Assembly (NCBI RefSeq): GCF_022867865.1
Contig: NZ_JALIEC010000012.1
Span: 20,082 to 84,081 of the forward strand
Source of the DNA: Phaeobacter sp. J2-8
GTDB taxonomy: Bacteria; Pseudomonadota; Alphaproteobacteria; Rhodobacterales; Rhodobacteraceae
Length of the DNA: 64,000 nt
Reading direction: 5' to 3'
Positions 18,634-28,179 of this stretch are shown in pieces. Position numbers and translations under genes: made by a program. Under the pieces are notes generated by a model. The model ran no database searches. It was not told where the DNA came from and saw nothing but the letters and a program-made list of their open reading frames with translations. How positions within the stretch are numbered: position 1 is the first letter of the stretch; each line of letters starts with the position of its first letter.

Positions 18634-21195
18634 ATGCTGGCAGGCAGGGTTTATCGCATCTTCCAGCGCTATGCGGATATCCATGTGGCGTTTGAAATGC
18701 CTCATGCAATCCTGCGTGATCCGGCGGGCGCGGATGTCGGGCGGATTGACAAGGTCGCCGTGCGGCGCAATCGGCTTTGGGTGTCGGGACAGGTGTTGGG
18801 CCAACCACAGGCGCAATCGGTCGAAATCCAGGTCAATCGCACCCGCCAGCAGATCACGCTGGATGGGGCGTCCGAGGGCGCTGCTGAAACCTTCTCGTTC
18901 GATATTCCGCTGGAAACCGGTCCGATCGACCTGCGGCTGATCACCCAAGACGGTGTGGTGGCCCAGCGATTGGAGGGCGTCAGCCCGCAGCGCCTGAAAC
19001 AGGCGCGGCGGGCTCAGGCGCTGCGGTTTCTCTGGCTGCTGGTCTGTCTGATCCCAGAGATCTATCGCTGGAAATGGCGGGGGGATCTGGGCGCGCGCGA
19101 AGTGGTCAAGGAACGTCTGGGGCTGGTGCCGCGTCCCGAGTCCGGGCCATTGTCATCGGCGCTGTTGCTGCCGAAGGCGGACCCCGCAACGCCCCCCTTG
19201 CCCTCTGTCGCGACATTGGTGATGCCGGTGTTCAATGCGTTCGAGGTGATGTGCGAGGCATTGGAGAGGGTCGAACGTCATTCCGGCAAGGGCTGGCGGC
19301 TGATCCTGATCGAAGATGTGTCGACCGACGCCCGCGTGCGGCCCTTTTTGCAGGACTGGAGCACCGATCCGGTGCGCGCGGACCGCGTCACGCTGATTTG
19401 TCTGACGGAAAATCTCGGCTTTGTGGGCGCGATCAATCGCGGTCTGACCGAGGCACAGCATTGGCCGGATGATCCGGTGGTGCTGCTCAATTCCGACGCG
19501 CTTGTGTCGGCGGGGTGGTTGCCCCGGATGTTGGCGCATTTGACCGGCCCCGGCGTGGCTTCGGTCACGCCGATGTCAAACGATGCCGAAATCTTTTCCG
19601 TGCCCGCCATTTGCCAGCGCAGCGATCTGGCGCCGGGGGCGGTGGACCTGCTGGATGCGGCGGCGGCCCGGTTCGATCCGGTTGCCTCGGCGGTCGAGGT
19701 GCCGACGGGCGTGGGGTTCTGTATGGCGTTGGCTCCGCGGTTTCTGGCGCAGGTGCCGTTGCTGGATACGGTGTTCGGACGCGGGTACGGCGAGGAAAAT
19801 GATTGGTGCCAGAAGACGCAGGCGCTAGGCGGGCGGCATCTTGGGGTGGGCAATATCTTTGTTGAACACCGCGGCGGGGAGTCGTTTGGTAATGTGGCCA
19901 AGCAGCGGTTGCTGGAAAAGAACCTGGCTGAGATCGCGCGGCGTTATCCGACCTATGACCAGCAGGTGCAGGATTTCGTGTTGCACGATCCTTTGGCGAC
20001 CGCGCGGCTGGCGTTGGGGATGGTCTGGGCCGGGGCGCATCAGACGGACCCCGTGCCGGTCTATCTGGCACATGCGATGGGCGGCGGGGCCGACAACGAT
20101 CTGAACCGCCATATTGCGCAGGATATCGCTGCGGGACGCGCGGCGGTGGTGATCCGGGTTGGATTGCGCATTCGCTGGCAGATCGAGTTGCACACAGAGC
20201 ATGGTGTGACGCGCGGTTTGAGCGACGACACCGATTTTCTGGTGGCCATGATTGCCCATCTGCCCCGGCGGCGGATCGTCTATTCCTGCGGGGTCGGGGA
20301 CCGCGATGCGGTGGGCCTGCCTGACATTCTGTTACGGCTGGCCGATCATGGTGCGCATCCAGTCGAGATCCTGATGCATGACTATTTTCCGATCAGCCCG
20401 TCTTATACGCTTTTGGGGTCGGATGGGGTCTATCACGGGGTGCCCCGGGCGTCTGATCGTGCGGGCTGGGCGTTGGCGGATGATCCGGCCCATCAGGTAC
20501 GGCGTTCGAAAGGTCGGCCTCCCGTGACGCTGGCCGAATGGCAGGACGCCTGGGGGCGTTTGATGACGGCGGCCGCGCAGGTCACGGTGTTTTCCGAGGC
20601 CAGCCGCGATATTGTCATCGCGGCCTATCCGCAGGCGGAAAAGGCGCTTTTGGTGGTGCCGCATGCGCTGTTGCAGGTGCCGGAACGGATTGACCCGGCT
20701 CCGATCGGGCCCGAGGGGCCGGTGATTGGCGTCTTGGGGAATATCGGGGTGCAAAAGGGCGCAGCGGTGGTTCAGGCGCTTAGCCGGGAACTGTCGCGCA
20801 GCGAAACCGGGCGGGTGGTCGTGATCGGCTATATGGACCCCGACTATCGCTTGACGGCGCCATCGCAGGTACATGGCGCCTATGAGCTGCGCGATTTGCC
20901 GGGGCTGGTGGCGCGGTATGGTATTTCCTGTTGGCTGATCCCGTCGATCTGGCCCGAAACGTTTTCCTTCACCACCCACGAGGCACTGGCCACCGGTCTG
21001 CCGGTGTTCGCGTTCGATCTGGGCGCGCAGGGCGGGGCGGTCGCACAGGAGAGGGCCCGGGCGGCGGCGGCCAACACGCCGGAAGAGAGGATTGGGGCGG
21101 TACTGCCGCTGTCAGAAGGGCAGGGGGGGGACACAGGGGGACTGAATTCGGCATTGATCCTTGGCCATCCTGCGCTGTCAAAGGAGACGGTATGA
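18634..21195 (+). CDS. Two-domain glycosyltransferase (GT2 plus GT4-like)
   Basis: 853 residues. The first 150 residues are strand-rich and of unknown role. A GT2 domain follows at about 185-400 (ATLVMPVFNAFE, LIEDVSTDA, LTENLGFVGAINRGL, VLLNSDALVSAGW), similar to rhamnosyltransferase-type GT2 domains. The second half holds a GT4-like Rossmann region (PVIGVLGNIGVQKGAAV near 690, and IPSIWPETFSFTTHEALATGLPVFAF near 770) with the E-x7-E style donor site. Such fusions add two sugars in turn. ATG at 18634 has a GGAAGG box. The next gene overlaps its stop by four bases (ATGA), so the two are translationally coupled. Confidence 0.82.
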   Translation: MLAGRVYRIFQRYADIHVAFEMPHAILRDPAGADVGRIDKVAVRRNRLWVSGQVLGQPQAQSVEIQVNRTRQQITLDGASEGAAETFSFDIPLETGPIDLRLITQDGVVAQRLEGVSPQRLKQARRAQALRFLWLLVCLIPEIYRWKWRGDLGAREVVKERLGLVPRPESGPLSSALLLPKADPATPPLPSVATLVMPVFNAFEVMCEALERVERHSGKGWRLILIEDVSTDARVRPFLQDWSTDPVRADRVTLICLTENLGFVGAINRGLTEAQHWPDDPVVLLNSDALVSAGWLPRMLAHLTGPGVASVTPMSNDAEIFSVPAICQRSDLAPGAVDLLDAAAARFDPVASAVEVPTGVGFCMALAPRFLAQVPLLDTVFGRGYGEENDWCQKTQALGGRHLGVGNIFVEHRGGESFGNVAKQRLLEKNLAEIARRYPTYDQQVQDFVLHDPLATARLALGMVWAGAHQTDPVPVYLAHAMGGGADNDLNRHIAQDIAAGRAAVVIRVGLRIRWQIELHTEHGVTRGLSDDTDFLVAMIAHLPRRRIVYSCGVGDRDAVGLPDILLRLADHGAHPVEILMHDYFPISPSYTLLGSDGVYHGVPRASDRAGWALADDPAHQVRRSKGRPPVTLAEWQDAWGRLMTAAAQVTVFSEASRDIVIAAYPQAEKALLVVPHALLQVPERIDPAPIGPEGPVIGVLGNIGVQKGAAVVQALSRELSRSETGRVVVIGYMDPDYRLTAPSQVHGAYELRDLPGLVARYGISCWLIPSIWPETFSFTTHEALATGLPVFAFDLGAQGGAVAQERARAAAANTPEERIGAVLPLSEGQGGDTGGLNSALILGHPALSKETV

Positions 21196-22409
21196 GCGAC
21201 GCACCACAGTTGATTTTGCATGTCGGGGCCCCGAAATGTGGCAGTTCTGCCCTGCAGACCGCGCTGAGCATGACCCCGGATCTGGTGGATGAAACCGGCC
21301 GCAAGCTGCGCTATACCAGCTGGCGGCAGTTGGCTGCATCCGGGTTGGCGGTTTATGGGCGTGATCTGACGATGATGGCGCAATCTTCGGCCTATGGGTA
21401 CGTGAGTTGGCCCAATGTGCACCCGGATGATACCGGGTCACCAGTGTTTCCCGCATTGAACCGGGTGCGGCGCACGGGCCTGCGCAAGGGCCATGTGCCG
21501 ATTGTGTCGAGCGAGGGCTGGATCAACCGGGCCGCACTTTTTGCGCCGCATCTGGAACGTTGGGGACATCCGCCGGTCGAGGTGGTGGCCTTTCTGCGTC
21601 CGGTGGTGGATTGGTATAATTCGGCGTTCTGGCAATGGGGGATCTGGCAGGTGCCCAGCCTTGATGCCTGGATCAGGCGCAGCAATATGTCTTATCGGTT
21701 TGGGATGGATCTGGAGGCCTGGGCGCATATTCCCAATGTGCGGGTGCGATTTGCTTGGGCAAAGCCCGATACGGTTGCACAATTCTCAAGCTGGCAGGGC
21801 GCGGATTTGCCACCTGCGCTGACAAGCAATGTGTCATCTTCGCCGCCTTTGATCGGGCTGCTGATGCGGCGCCGGCGGCTACGCCCCAGCGGGCATGATG
21901 CGGCGACGGAATTCGTGGTCCAGCGCTGGTGTCCGCCGGTGGCGGGCCGCAGGCTCTGGGCGGTGATGGCGCGCCATGTGCATCAACTGCGCCCCGTGGT
22001 GCAGGAAAACCTGAGCGCGCTGCGCCGCATCGCTTCTGATGATGCAATGCGGGCGGTCTGCGAAGACCCGCGGTGGTTTGACGAGCAACGCTATCATGCG
22101 GAGATCAATGCCGGGGTTTCGCCGCTGAATGATCGCGGTCAACTGGCGGCGTTGCATGGCTCTCTGGCCGTCGGATTGCAGCGCCTTGCCGAGGTGGCGG
22201 GGACGAAGCCGCCTGATGTGCCGATCTGTCCCTCGGAGGCGGCGGATCTGGACGAATGGGATGCGGTTCTTCTTGCGATGCTGGAGGCGTTGCTGAAGGC
22301 AGATCGCACATACCGCGAGGCCGCCCGGAGCGGGATCGGGGGGCTTTGGTTACGGTTGGGGGATCGGCTGTTGCGGGCGCAGGATCACTGGTTCAGCAAA
22401 TCCCGGTGA
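21192..22409 (+). CDS. Sulfotransferase-like protein
   Basis: 405 residues from ATG 21192, which has AAGGAGA upstream and overlaps the stop of the preceding glycosyltransferase. The N-terminal LILHVGAPKCGSSALQTAL is a good PAPS-binding P-loop (PKCGSS), and VEVVAFLRPVVDWYNSAFWQW fits the 3'-phosphate-binding RP-x-S-type region. The remaining 200 residues are helical and not recognised. Coupling to a glycosyltransferase suggests sulfation of the sugar just added. Its 3' end overlaps the convergent KpsM gene by 25 bases. Confidence 0.75.
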   Translation: MSDAPQLILHVGAPKCGSSALQTALSMTPDLVDETGRKLRYTSWRQLAASGLAVYGRDLTMMAQSSAYGYVSWPNVHPDDTGSPVFPALNRVRRTGLRKGHVPIVSSEGWINRAALFAPHLERWGHPPVEVVAFLRPVVDWYNSAFWQWGIWQVPSLDAWIRRSNMSYRFGMDLEAWAHIPNVRVRFAWAKPDTVAQFSSWQGADLPPALTSNVSSSPPLIGLLMRRRRLRPSGHDAATEFVVQRWCPPVAGRRLWAVMARHVHQLRPVVQENLSALRRIASDDAMRAVCEDPRWFDEQRYHAEINAGVSPLNDRGQLAALHGSLAVGLQRLAEVAGTKPPDVPICPSEAADLDEWDAVLLAMLEALLKADRTYREAARSGIGGLWLRLGDRLLRAQDHWFSKSR

Positions 22410-23197
22410 TATCTGCGCAACAACAGCAATCCGAGGCAGAGGCAGACAAGGGCCACGCCAACCACGTAGGTTTCGCTGATATAGGTTGGCCGATATGTCG
22501 GATAAAATCCCGACCGCATCAGCCCGGTGATGTGGATCAGGGGATTGTACCAGAGGTAGTCCTGAAATCTTGAGGGTATGTTTTCATAGGTAAAGAAGAT
22601 GCCCGACAGAATGAATAGCGGTGTGGTCACAATGGACCATGCCCGCTGATATATGGGCAGGCGCGTAAACAGGAAACAGTTTAGTGTTCCGATACTTAGA
22701 CCGATAAGTGCGGCGAGGGCATAGGCCTTGATGATGATCAGGAAGTCCAGGCTGGTTCTTGTTTCGTACAAGAGCATGATCGCGGTGAGCACGATATATC
22801 CCACCAGCAATTTGGTCATGAGCTCAAGGATGAAGCGCGCCAATAGCGAGTTGAGATAGGTGACAGTAGGGTAGGCCAGCAACGGGCGTGAATAGGTGAG
22901 CCCGCCTGCCACTTTGTTTTGCACCGCAGCATAGAGCATGAACGGCAAAATACCTGTGGCATAGAACATCGGGAAGTTCACCCCGATTGCGGGCGATCGC
23001 ATGACTGCCGAAAACACCATCGACATCACCGCGATACTGGCCGCGGGTTCGACGATCGCCCACAGATACCCGGCAGGAGAGCTGCCATAGGTCGCGGTCA
23101 TTTCCCGCAGGATCAGAGCAAGGACCGCGCGGCCACTGCCAAAACGGCTGCGGTGTTGGCGCGGCTGGGCGGGTGGATTAAAATTGTCTGAAGCCAT
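22385..23197 (-). CDS. kpsM: Capsule/polysaccharide ABC exporter permease, KpsM-type
   Basis: 270 residues with about six membrane segments, an ABC-2 permease. The segment PIYQRAWSIVTTPLFILSG, then YENIPSRFQDYLWYNPLIH, is the hallmark of KpsM and related permeases. Forms the inner-membrane channel that moves a lipid-linked polysaccharide to the periplasm, powered by a KpsT ATPase. No ATPase is beside it; the only candidate in the window is 1256-1920, which is frameshifted. It is divergent from the KpsE-like gene, with 90 bases between starts. Confidence 0.88.
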   Translation of the reverse strand: MASDNFNPPAQPRQHRSRFGSGRAVLALILREMTATYGSSPAGYLWAIVEPAASIAVMSMVFSAVMRSPAIGVNFPMFYATGILPFMLYAAVQNKVAGGLTYSRPLLAYPTVTYLNSLLARFILELMTKLLVGYIVLTAIMLLYETRTSLDFLIIIKAYALAALIGLSIGTLNCFLFTRLPIYQRAWSIVTTPLFILSGIFFTYENIPSRFQDYLWYNPLIHITGLMRSGFYPTYRPTYISETYVVGVALVCLCLGLLLLRRYHRDLLNQ

Positions 23198-23287
23198 GAG
23201 GGAGCGGGCCGATGTCTATGGTGTCCTGAGGCTTGTGCGTATATCATCATGTGCTGAATGTGAACGGTTTTGCGAAAGGCCGCAGCG

Positions 23288-24580
23288 ATGTCCTCTTCTG
23301 CTTCGAATGATGCCGACAAGGCTACAGACAAGGCCGCCGGGTTGCGCGTGGTAGGTCACGGCGCACCAAAACCGCCAACCCCGGTTTCCGTGCAGTCCTT
23401 GCCCCGGCCGGGTGGCACCAGGAGCAATTCGGCACAGCGCCCGCCGGTGCGTGGCAGCTACCTTCGGTTGCGGCATTTCGTGATCATGTTCAGCTTTCTG
23501 TTGTGTATCGTTGCCCCAAGCGTTGTCAGCGGCGTTTATCTGTGGACGGTTGCAGTGGATCAATATGCGTCAAGCGTCGGGTTTTCGGTCCGGCGTGAAG
23601 ACGCGGGATCGCCCACCGATGTGCTGCGCGGGTTGACCGATTTTTCGGGCTCCAGTTCGACCGATACCGATATCCTGTATGAATACTTGCAAAGTCAGAA
23701 GCTTGTCAGCGAGATGGATGAAGAAATCGGGCTGCGCGAGCGCTGGTCGCGGCCTGTCGATGATCCGATCTTTGCTCTGGAAAAAGACGCCTCGATCGAG
23801 GCGTTGATGGAGTATTGGGATCAGATGGTGCGGGTGTCTTATGGTACGGGGTCGGGGTTGATCGAAGTCGAAGTGCGTGCTTTTGCTGCCGAAGATGCGA
23901 CCCTGATTGCCGAGACGCTTTTTGAAAAAAGTTCGGATATGATCAACGAGCTGAGTGCCGTCGCCCGTGAGGATGGCATTCGCTATACCGAAAGTGAATT
24001 GGCCGAGGCCGAAGAGCGGCTTAAATCGGCGCGCGAAACCCTGACCAAATTCCGCAATCTCAATCAGATTATCGACCCGGAACTGGACCTGCGCAGCCAG
24101 GCCGGATTGCTGGCCAATCTGCAGGCGCAAAAGGCCGAAGCCTTGATCGAGCTGGATCTGCTGCGCAAGACTGTACGCGAGGGCGATCCGCGGATCGAAC
24201 AGGCTCAGCGCCGCCTGGAAGTTATTGATGAACGCATTGCTCAGGAACGCCGTGCCTTGGGGGGATCCAGTGGGGGACGGTCCAGTGGTGATCAGGACGG
24301 CGATCAAGGGTTTGCCGAATTGATCGGGGACTACGAACGTCTGGTGGTGGATCGCGAATTCGCGCAAGAGGCCTATATCTCGGCGCGGGCGTCACATGAC
24401 AGCGCTCTGGCCGAGGCGCGCCGCAAGAGCCGGTATCTGGCCGCTTATCTGGAGCCGACAAGGGCCCAGAGCGCCGCCTATCCCGAACGCTACACGCTAC
24501 AGGTGGTGATCTCGCTCTTTCTGTTCCTGCTCTGGGGGATTGCAGTGTTGGTCTATTACTCGGTCAAAGATAGACGTTGA
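23288..24580 (+). CDS. kpsE: Capsule export inner-membrane protein, KpsE-type
   Basis: 430 residues from ATG 23288 (AAAGG eight bases upstream; a TTG 18 bases earlier is less likely). A cytoplasmic N-terminal tail of about 65 residues is followed by a membrane segment (FVIMFSFLLCIVAPSVVSG), a periplasmic region with coiled coil (ESELAEAEERLKSARETL, and RIEQAQRRLEVIDERIAQE) and a C-terminal membrane segment before VYYSVKDRR. This is the polysaccharide co-polymerase type 3 (KpsE/CtrB/BexC) plan. It should link the ABC exporter to an outer-membrane channel. No such channel gene (KpsD/Wza-like) is in the window. Confidence 0.87.
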   Translation: MSSSASNDADKATDKAAGLRVVGHGAPKPPTPVSVQSLPRPGGTRSNSAQRPPVRGSYLRLRHFVIMFSFLLCIVAPSVVSGVYLWTVAVDQYASSVGFSVRREDAGSPTDVLRGLTDFSGSSSTDTDILYEYLQSQKLVSEMDEEIGLRERWSRPVDDPIFALEKDASIEALMEYWDQMVRVSYGTGSGLIEVEVRAFAAEDATLIAETLFEKSSDMINELSAVAREDGIRYTESELAEAEERLKSARETLTKFRNLNQIIDPELDLRSQAGLLANLQAQKAEALIELDLLRKTVREGDPRIEQAQRRLEVIDERIAQERRALGGSSGGRSSGDQDGDQGFAELIGDYERLVVDREFAQEAYISARASHDSALAEARRKSRYLAAYLEPTRAQSAAYPERYTLQVVISLFLFLLWGIAVLVYYSVKDRR

Positions 24581-24650
24581 GGAGAAAGATTGGTTGTGAC
24601 CCCATGTTCCTTCCAATCGGTCCTGTCGTGAGGGCTGTCTTGATCTGAAA

Positions 24651-24679
24651 TCACCCCGCGCGGCATGCGCACGGGGTGA
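24651..24679. terminator. Hairpin between convergent kpsE-like and ugd genes
   Basis: Inverted repeat TCACCCCG ... CGGGGTGA with a 13-base loop that is itself partly complementary. Followed by AAAA on one side and preceded by GAAA on the other. It lies between converging genes and could serve both. Confidence 0.5.
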
Positions 24680-24741
24680 AAAGCGGGGCGGAAACCGGGC
24701 TGGACACATGGCTCACTATACCACGAGCAGTCTCAGCTCGA

Positions 24742-25908
24742 TTAGTCGATGCCAAAGAGGTCGCGGGTAAACACTTTATCGGCGACATCCTTGATCTCGT
24801 CCACCAAACGGTTGGAAACGATGAGATCGGATTGCGCCTTAAAGGCGTCGAGATCGTTCACCACGCGTGAATGGAAGAAGTCGGGCTCTTGCAGCACCGG
24901 TTCGTAAACGATGACTTCGACGCCTTTGGCCTTGAGCCGCTTCATGATCCCCTGGATCGAACTCTGGCGAAAATTGTCGCTGCCCGCCTTCATCACCAGC
25001 CGATAGATGCCCACCACCTTGGGGCCCTTCATCAGGATCTGATCACTGAGGAAATCCTTGCGGGTGCGGTTGGCGTCGACAATCGCGCGGATCAGGTTCT
25101 GGGGCACGTGGTTATAGTTGGCCAGAAGTTGTTTGGTGTCCTTGGGCAGGCAATATCCGCCGTAGCCAAAAGAGGGGTTGTTGTAATGCCCGCCGATGCG
25201 CGGATCGAGGCTGATGCCTTCGATGATCTGGCGGCTGTCCATGCCGCCCGCCAGCGAATAGCTGTCCAGCTCGTTGAAAAAAGCGACCCGCATGGCAAGA
25301 TAGGTATTGGCAAACAGTTTGATCGCTTCGGCTTCATTGGGGTCGGTGAACAGCACTTCGACATCCTTGTCGATCGCGCCTTCCAGCAGCAGGTCGGCAA
25401 AGATCTGCGCCCGCTCGGATTGTTCGCCGACGATAATGCGGCTGGGGTGCAGGTTGTCATGAAGTGCGCGGCCCTCGCGCAGGAATTCCGGGGAAAAGAT
25501 CACCTGATCGGTTTCGAACTGTCGACGAATGCTGCGGACATAGCCGACGGGGATCGTCGACTTGATGACGATGGTGGCGCGGGGATTGAGCGCGATGACC
25601 TGAGCGATCACCGCCTCGACGCTGGAGGTGTCGAAGTAGTTCGACTTTGGGTCGTAATTCGTCGGGGTCGCAACAATGACGTAATCGGCGTCAACATAGG
25701 CCTGTTCGGGGCTCATGGTCGCATTCAGGTTAAGCGTTTTGTTGGCCAGGAAGTCCTCGATCTCGGCATCAACGATCGGGCTCTTGCGGGCATTGACCAG
25801 CGCGACCCGCTCCTCGGAGACGTCCAGCGCTGTGACCAAATGGTTTTGCGCTAACAGAACGGCGTTGGAGAGACCTACATAGCCCAGGCCCGCGATTGCG
25901 ATCTTCAT
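24742..25908 (-). CDS. ugd: UDP-glucose 6-dehydrogenase
   Basis: 388 residues, the usual size. The Rossmann start is [19 protein letters not shown]. Substrate-site segments include [11 protein letters not shown], the Lys-bearing [15 protein letters not shown], and the catalytic Cys in [10 protein letters not shown] near residue 255. Oxidises UDP-glucose to UDP-glucuronate with NAD+. A good AAGGGA box precedes ATG 25908. The UDP-glucuronate would feed the epimerase at 36697-37710 to give UDP-galacturonate, or a glycosyltransferase directly. Divergent from the rhamnose operon across a 521-base region. Confidence 0.95.
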   Translation of the reverse strand: MKIAIAGLGYVGLSNAVLLAQNHLVTALDVSEERVALVNARKSPIVDAEIEDFLANKTLNLNATMSPEQAYVDADYVIVATPTNYDPKSNYFDTSSVEAVIAQVIALNPRATIVIKSTIPVGYVRSIRRQFETDQVIFSPEFLREGRALHDNLHPSRIIVGEQSERAQIFADLLLEGAIDKDVEVLFTDPNEAEAIKLFANTYLAMRVAFFNELDSYSLAGGMDSRQIIEGISLDPRIGGHYNNPSFGYGGYCLPKDTKQLLANYNHVPQNLIRAIVDANRTRKDFLSDQILMKGPKVVGIYRLVMKAGSDNFRQSSIQGIMKRLKAKGVEVIVYEPVLQEPDFFHSRVVNDLDAFKAQSDLIVSNRLVDEIKDVADKVFTRDLFGID

Positions 25909-26429
25909 GTCAAATCCCTTTTAGAAATAGAGTGTTGTTGGTTTTCAAGGCAGATTTCGTTATGACGCACCACGGAAGTCGAGGAGGTGACGGGTCTTGT
26001 TTATCCGCAGATGCTGCGGGCTGCAATCTCTGGGTCGACCGACGGATATGCGCAAGATCCCGAGGACCAGATGGCCGGACATCTGGTCGGACCTCTGTGG
26101 TGTCGCAACAGGTGATATCACGGGACCTTGGCGGCGATCACCTGAGCATGGATTTCAGCATATTTGAATGCGGTGTCGCGGCTGGCTTCCGTTCGGGGGG
26201 GCAAGGTTGCGTGACCTTCTATCAGGTGAGATCGGGGGGGCGAGGTCCTGTTTCAGCCTGTTTCGACCTGTGACTGCGGGCCTTTGCGCGGCTGTGGCGC
26301 GGGTTTTCGCCACCTTTTCGGGCAATCTCTGCGGGGGGTATACAGTTTGCGAAGTTCTTCCTTTTTTTGTGCCGGCATTCTGTATAGACAGTCAGCGAAC
26401 AAACCATCCAAACGACAAAAGTTTATATT
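25909..26429. other. Long divergent intergenic region between ugd and rfbC
   Basis: 521 bases. It holds a perfect 9-bp inverted repeat GACCAGATG / CATCTGGTC (26065-26088, six-base loop) and an AT-richer segment, 26330-26429, just before rfbC that ends in a TATAGA-like box near 26384. Several short open frames are present but none is convincing. This is the place to look for shared promoters of the polysaccharide genes. Confidence 0.45.
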
Positions 26430-26996
26430 ATGCTGACCATTGAAGAGACTGGCCTGCCCGGTGTTGTGATCCTTACCCCCCGACGCTTCGGCGACAATCG
26501 CGGCTTCTTTTCGGAAAGCTGGAACAAGGAGCGGATGGCTCAGAACGGGCTGGATTACGATTTCCTGCAGGACAATCATTCGCTCAGCCGTACCGTTGGT
26601 ACCGTGCGTGGCCTGCATTTCCAGTCGCCCCCCCATGCCCAGACCAAGCTGGTGCGTTGCGGACGCGGCGCGCTGCTGGATGTGGCGGTCGATATCCGCC
26701 GCGGCAGCCCGACCTATGGTAAGTGGGTGGCCGAGGAGCTGAGCTTCGAGAATGGCAAGCAACTGTTGATTCCCGCAGGTTTCCTGCATGGGTTCGCCAC
26801 GCTCGAACCAGACACCGAGATCAACTACAAATGCACCGATTATTACGCGCCCGAATGTGACGGGGCGGTGCGTTTTGACGATCCCGATATCGGGATCGAC
26901 TGGCGCGTCGACACCAGCGCGGCCGTGCTCTCCGAGAAGGACGCCGCGGCGCCGCTTCTCAAGGATTTTGACAGCCCGTTCACCTGGGAGGGTTGA
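26430..26996 (+). CDS. rfbC: dTDP-4-dehydrorhamnose 3,5-epimerase
   Basis: 188 residues, normal length. Cupin-type fold with [20 protein letters not shown], the catalytic His region [32 protein letters not shown] and [17 protein letters not shown]. Third step (epimerisation at C3 and C5) of dTDP-L-rhamnose synthesis. First gene of the operon; rfbB starts four bases after its stop. No strong ribosome site is visible before ATG 26430. Confidence 0.96.
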   Translation: MLTIEETGLPGVVILTPRRFGDNRGFFSESWNKERMAQNGLDYDFLQDNHSLSRTVGTVRGLHFQSPPHAQTKLVRCGRGALLDVAVDIRRGSPTYGKWVAEELSFENGKQLLIPAGFLHGFATLEPDTEINYKCTDYYAPECDGAVRFDDPDIGIDWRVDTSAAVLSEKDAAAPLLKDFDSPFTWEG

Positions 26997-27000
26997 GAAT

Positions 27001-28050
27001 ATGAAGCTTCTGATCACCGGCGGCGCCGGTTTCATCGGGTCGGCCGTTGTCCGGCTGGCCGTCAGCCGCGGCCACGAGGTCGTCAATGTTGATGCGCTGA
27101 CCTATGCTGCCTGTCTTGAAAATGTCGCCACCGTGGCCGACAGCCCGCTGTATGCGTTCGAACAGGCCGATATCCGCGATCGCGCCGCGCTTGACCGGGT
27201 GTTTGCCGCCCATAAACCTGATGTGGTGATGCATCTGGCAGCCGAAAGCCATGTGGACCGGTCGATCGACGGGCCGGGCGATTTCATCGAGACCAATATC
27301 ACCGGCACCTACAACATGCTGGAGGCCGCGCGCAGTTACTGGGTGGCCCAGGGCAAACCGGCAAACTTCCGTTTTCACCATATTTCCACCGATGAGGTGT
27401 TCGGATCCCTGCCCAATGATCCGTCGGTGATGTTCACCGAAGACACGGCCTATGATCCGCGCTCGCCCTATTCCGCGTCCAAGGCCAGTTCCGACCATCT
27501 GGTGCGCGCCTGGGCCGAAACCTATGGGCTGCCGGTGGTGCTGACCAATTGTTCAAACAATTACGGTCCCTATCATTTCCCCGAAAAGCTGATCCCGGTG
27601 GTGATCCTGAATGCGCTGGCGGGCAAGGATCTGCCGATTTACGGCAAAGGCGACAATATCCGCGACTGGCTTTATGTCGAAGATCACGCCGATGCGCTGT
27701 TGCTGGTGGTGCAAAAAGGCGAATTGAACCGCTCCTACAACATCGGCGGCGAAAACGAGCGCACCAATCTGGAACTGGTCAAGACGCTCTGCGCCATTCT
27801 GGACCAGAAGCGCCCCAAGGACAGCGGGTCCTACAGTGATCAGATCACCTTTGTCACGGATCGCCCCGGCCATGATGCGCGCTATGCCATCGACCCATCC
27901 CGCATCCGCGACGAGCTGGGCTGGCGGCCCTCGGTGACGGTCGAGGAAGGTCTGGAAAAAACCGTGCAATGGTATCTGGACAATGAGGCCTGGTGGCGCC
28001 CGCTGCAGGCGCGTGCAGGTGTCGGCCAAAGGCTGGGCGTGAAAGCGTGA
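27001..28050 (+). CDS. rfbB: dTDP-glucose 4,6-dehydratase
   Basis: 349 residues from ATG 27001. Extended SDR enzyme: [16 protein letters not shown] binds [14 protein letters not shown] carries the Thr-Asp-Glu of the active site, and [11 protein letters not shown] is the YxxxK motif. Removes water from dTDP-glucose to give the 4-keto-6-deoxy sugar. A longer frame from 26788 overlaps rfbC and is not real. A 7-bp hairpin follows its stop. Confidence 0.96.
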   Translation: MKLLITGGAGFIGSAVVRLAVSRGHEVVNVDALTYAACLENVATVADSPLYAFEQADIRDRAALDRVFAAHKPDVVMHLAAESHVDRSIDGPGDFIETNITGTYNMLEAARSYWVAQGKPANFRFHHISTDEVFGSLPNDPSVMFTEDTAYDPRSPYSASKASSDHLVRAWAETYGLPVVLTNCSNNYGPYHFPEKLIPVVILNALAGKDLPIYGKGDNIRDWLYVEDHADALLLVVQKGELNRSYNIGGENERTNLELVKTLCAILDQKRPKDSGSYSDQITFVTDRPGHDARYAIDPSRIRDELGWRPSVTVEEGLEKTVQWYLDNEAWWRPLQARAGVGQRLGVKA

Positions 28051-28057
28051 AGACGGC

Positions 28058-28076
28058 GGCGGGGCCAGACCCCGCC
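28058..28076 (+). terminator. Small hairpin within the rhamnose operon
   Basis: GGCGGGG CCAGA CCCCGCC, a 7-bp GC stem with no T tract, eight bases after rfbB. In the 129-base gap before rfbD it may trim expression or protect mRNA rather than end transcription. Confidence 0.4.
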
Positions 28077-28179
28077 AACCAAATTACCGGTTTGTAATTC
28101 GGACGAATTCTCTTTGGTCCAAAAAACATGTCTGAAATTTTGACCCAATCATTGACACAGAAATATAGAGGAACACCCC

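Noticed and set aside
26065..26088. 9-bp inverted repeat upstream of rfbC as a named operator
   Set aside because: A symmetrical site is present, but nothing identifies a regulator, so it is only mentioned within the intergenic entry.
25896..26273. Short plus-strand frame in the ugd-rfbC gap, with an ATG at 25961 giving about 104 residues
   Set aside because: No ribosome site at a proper distance, no recognisable sequence and poor codon pattern. More likely regulatory DNA.
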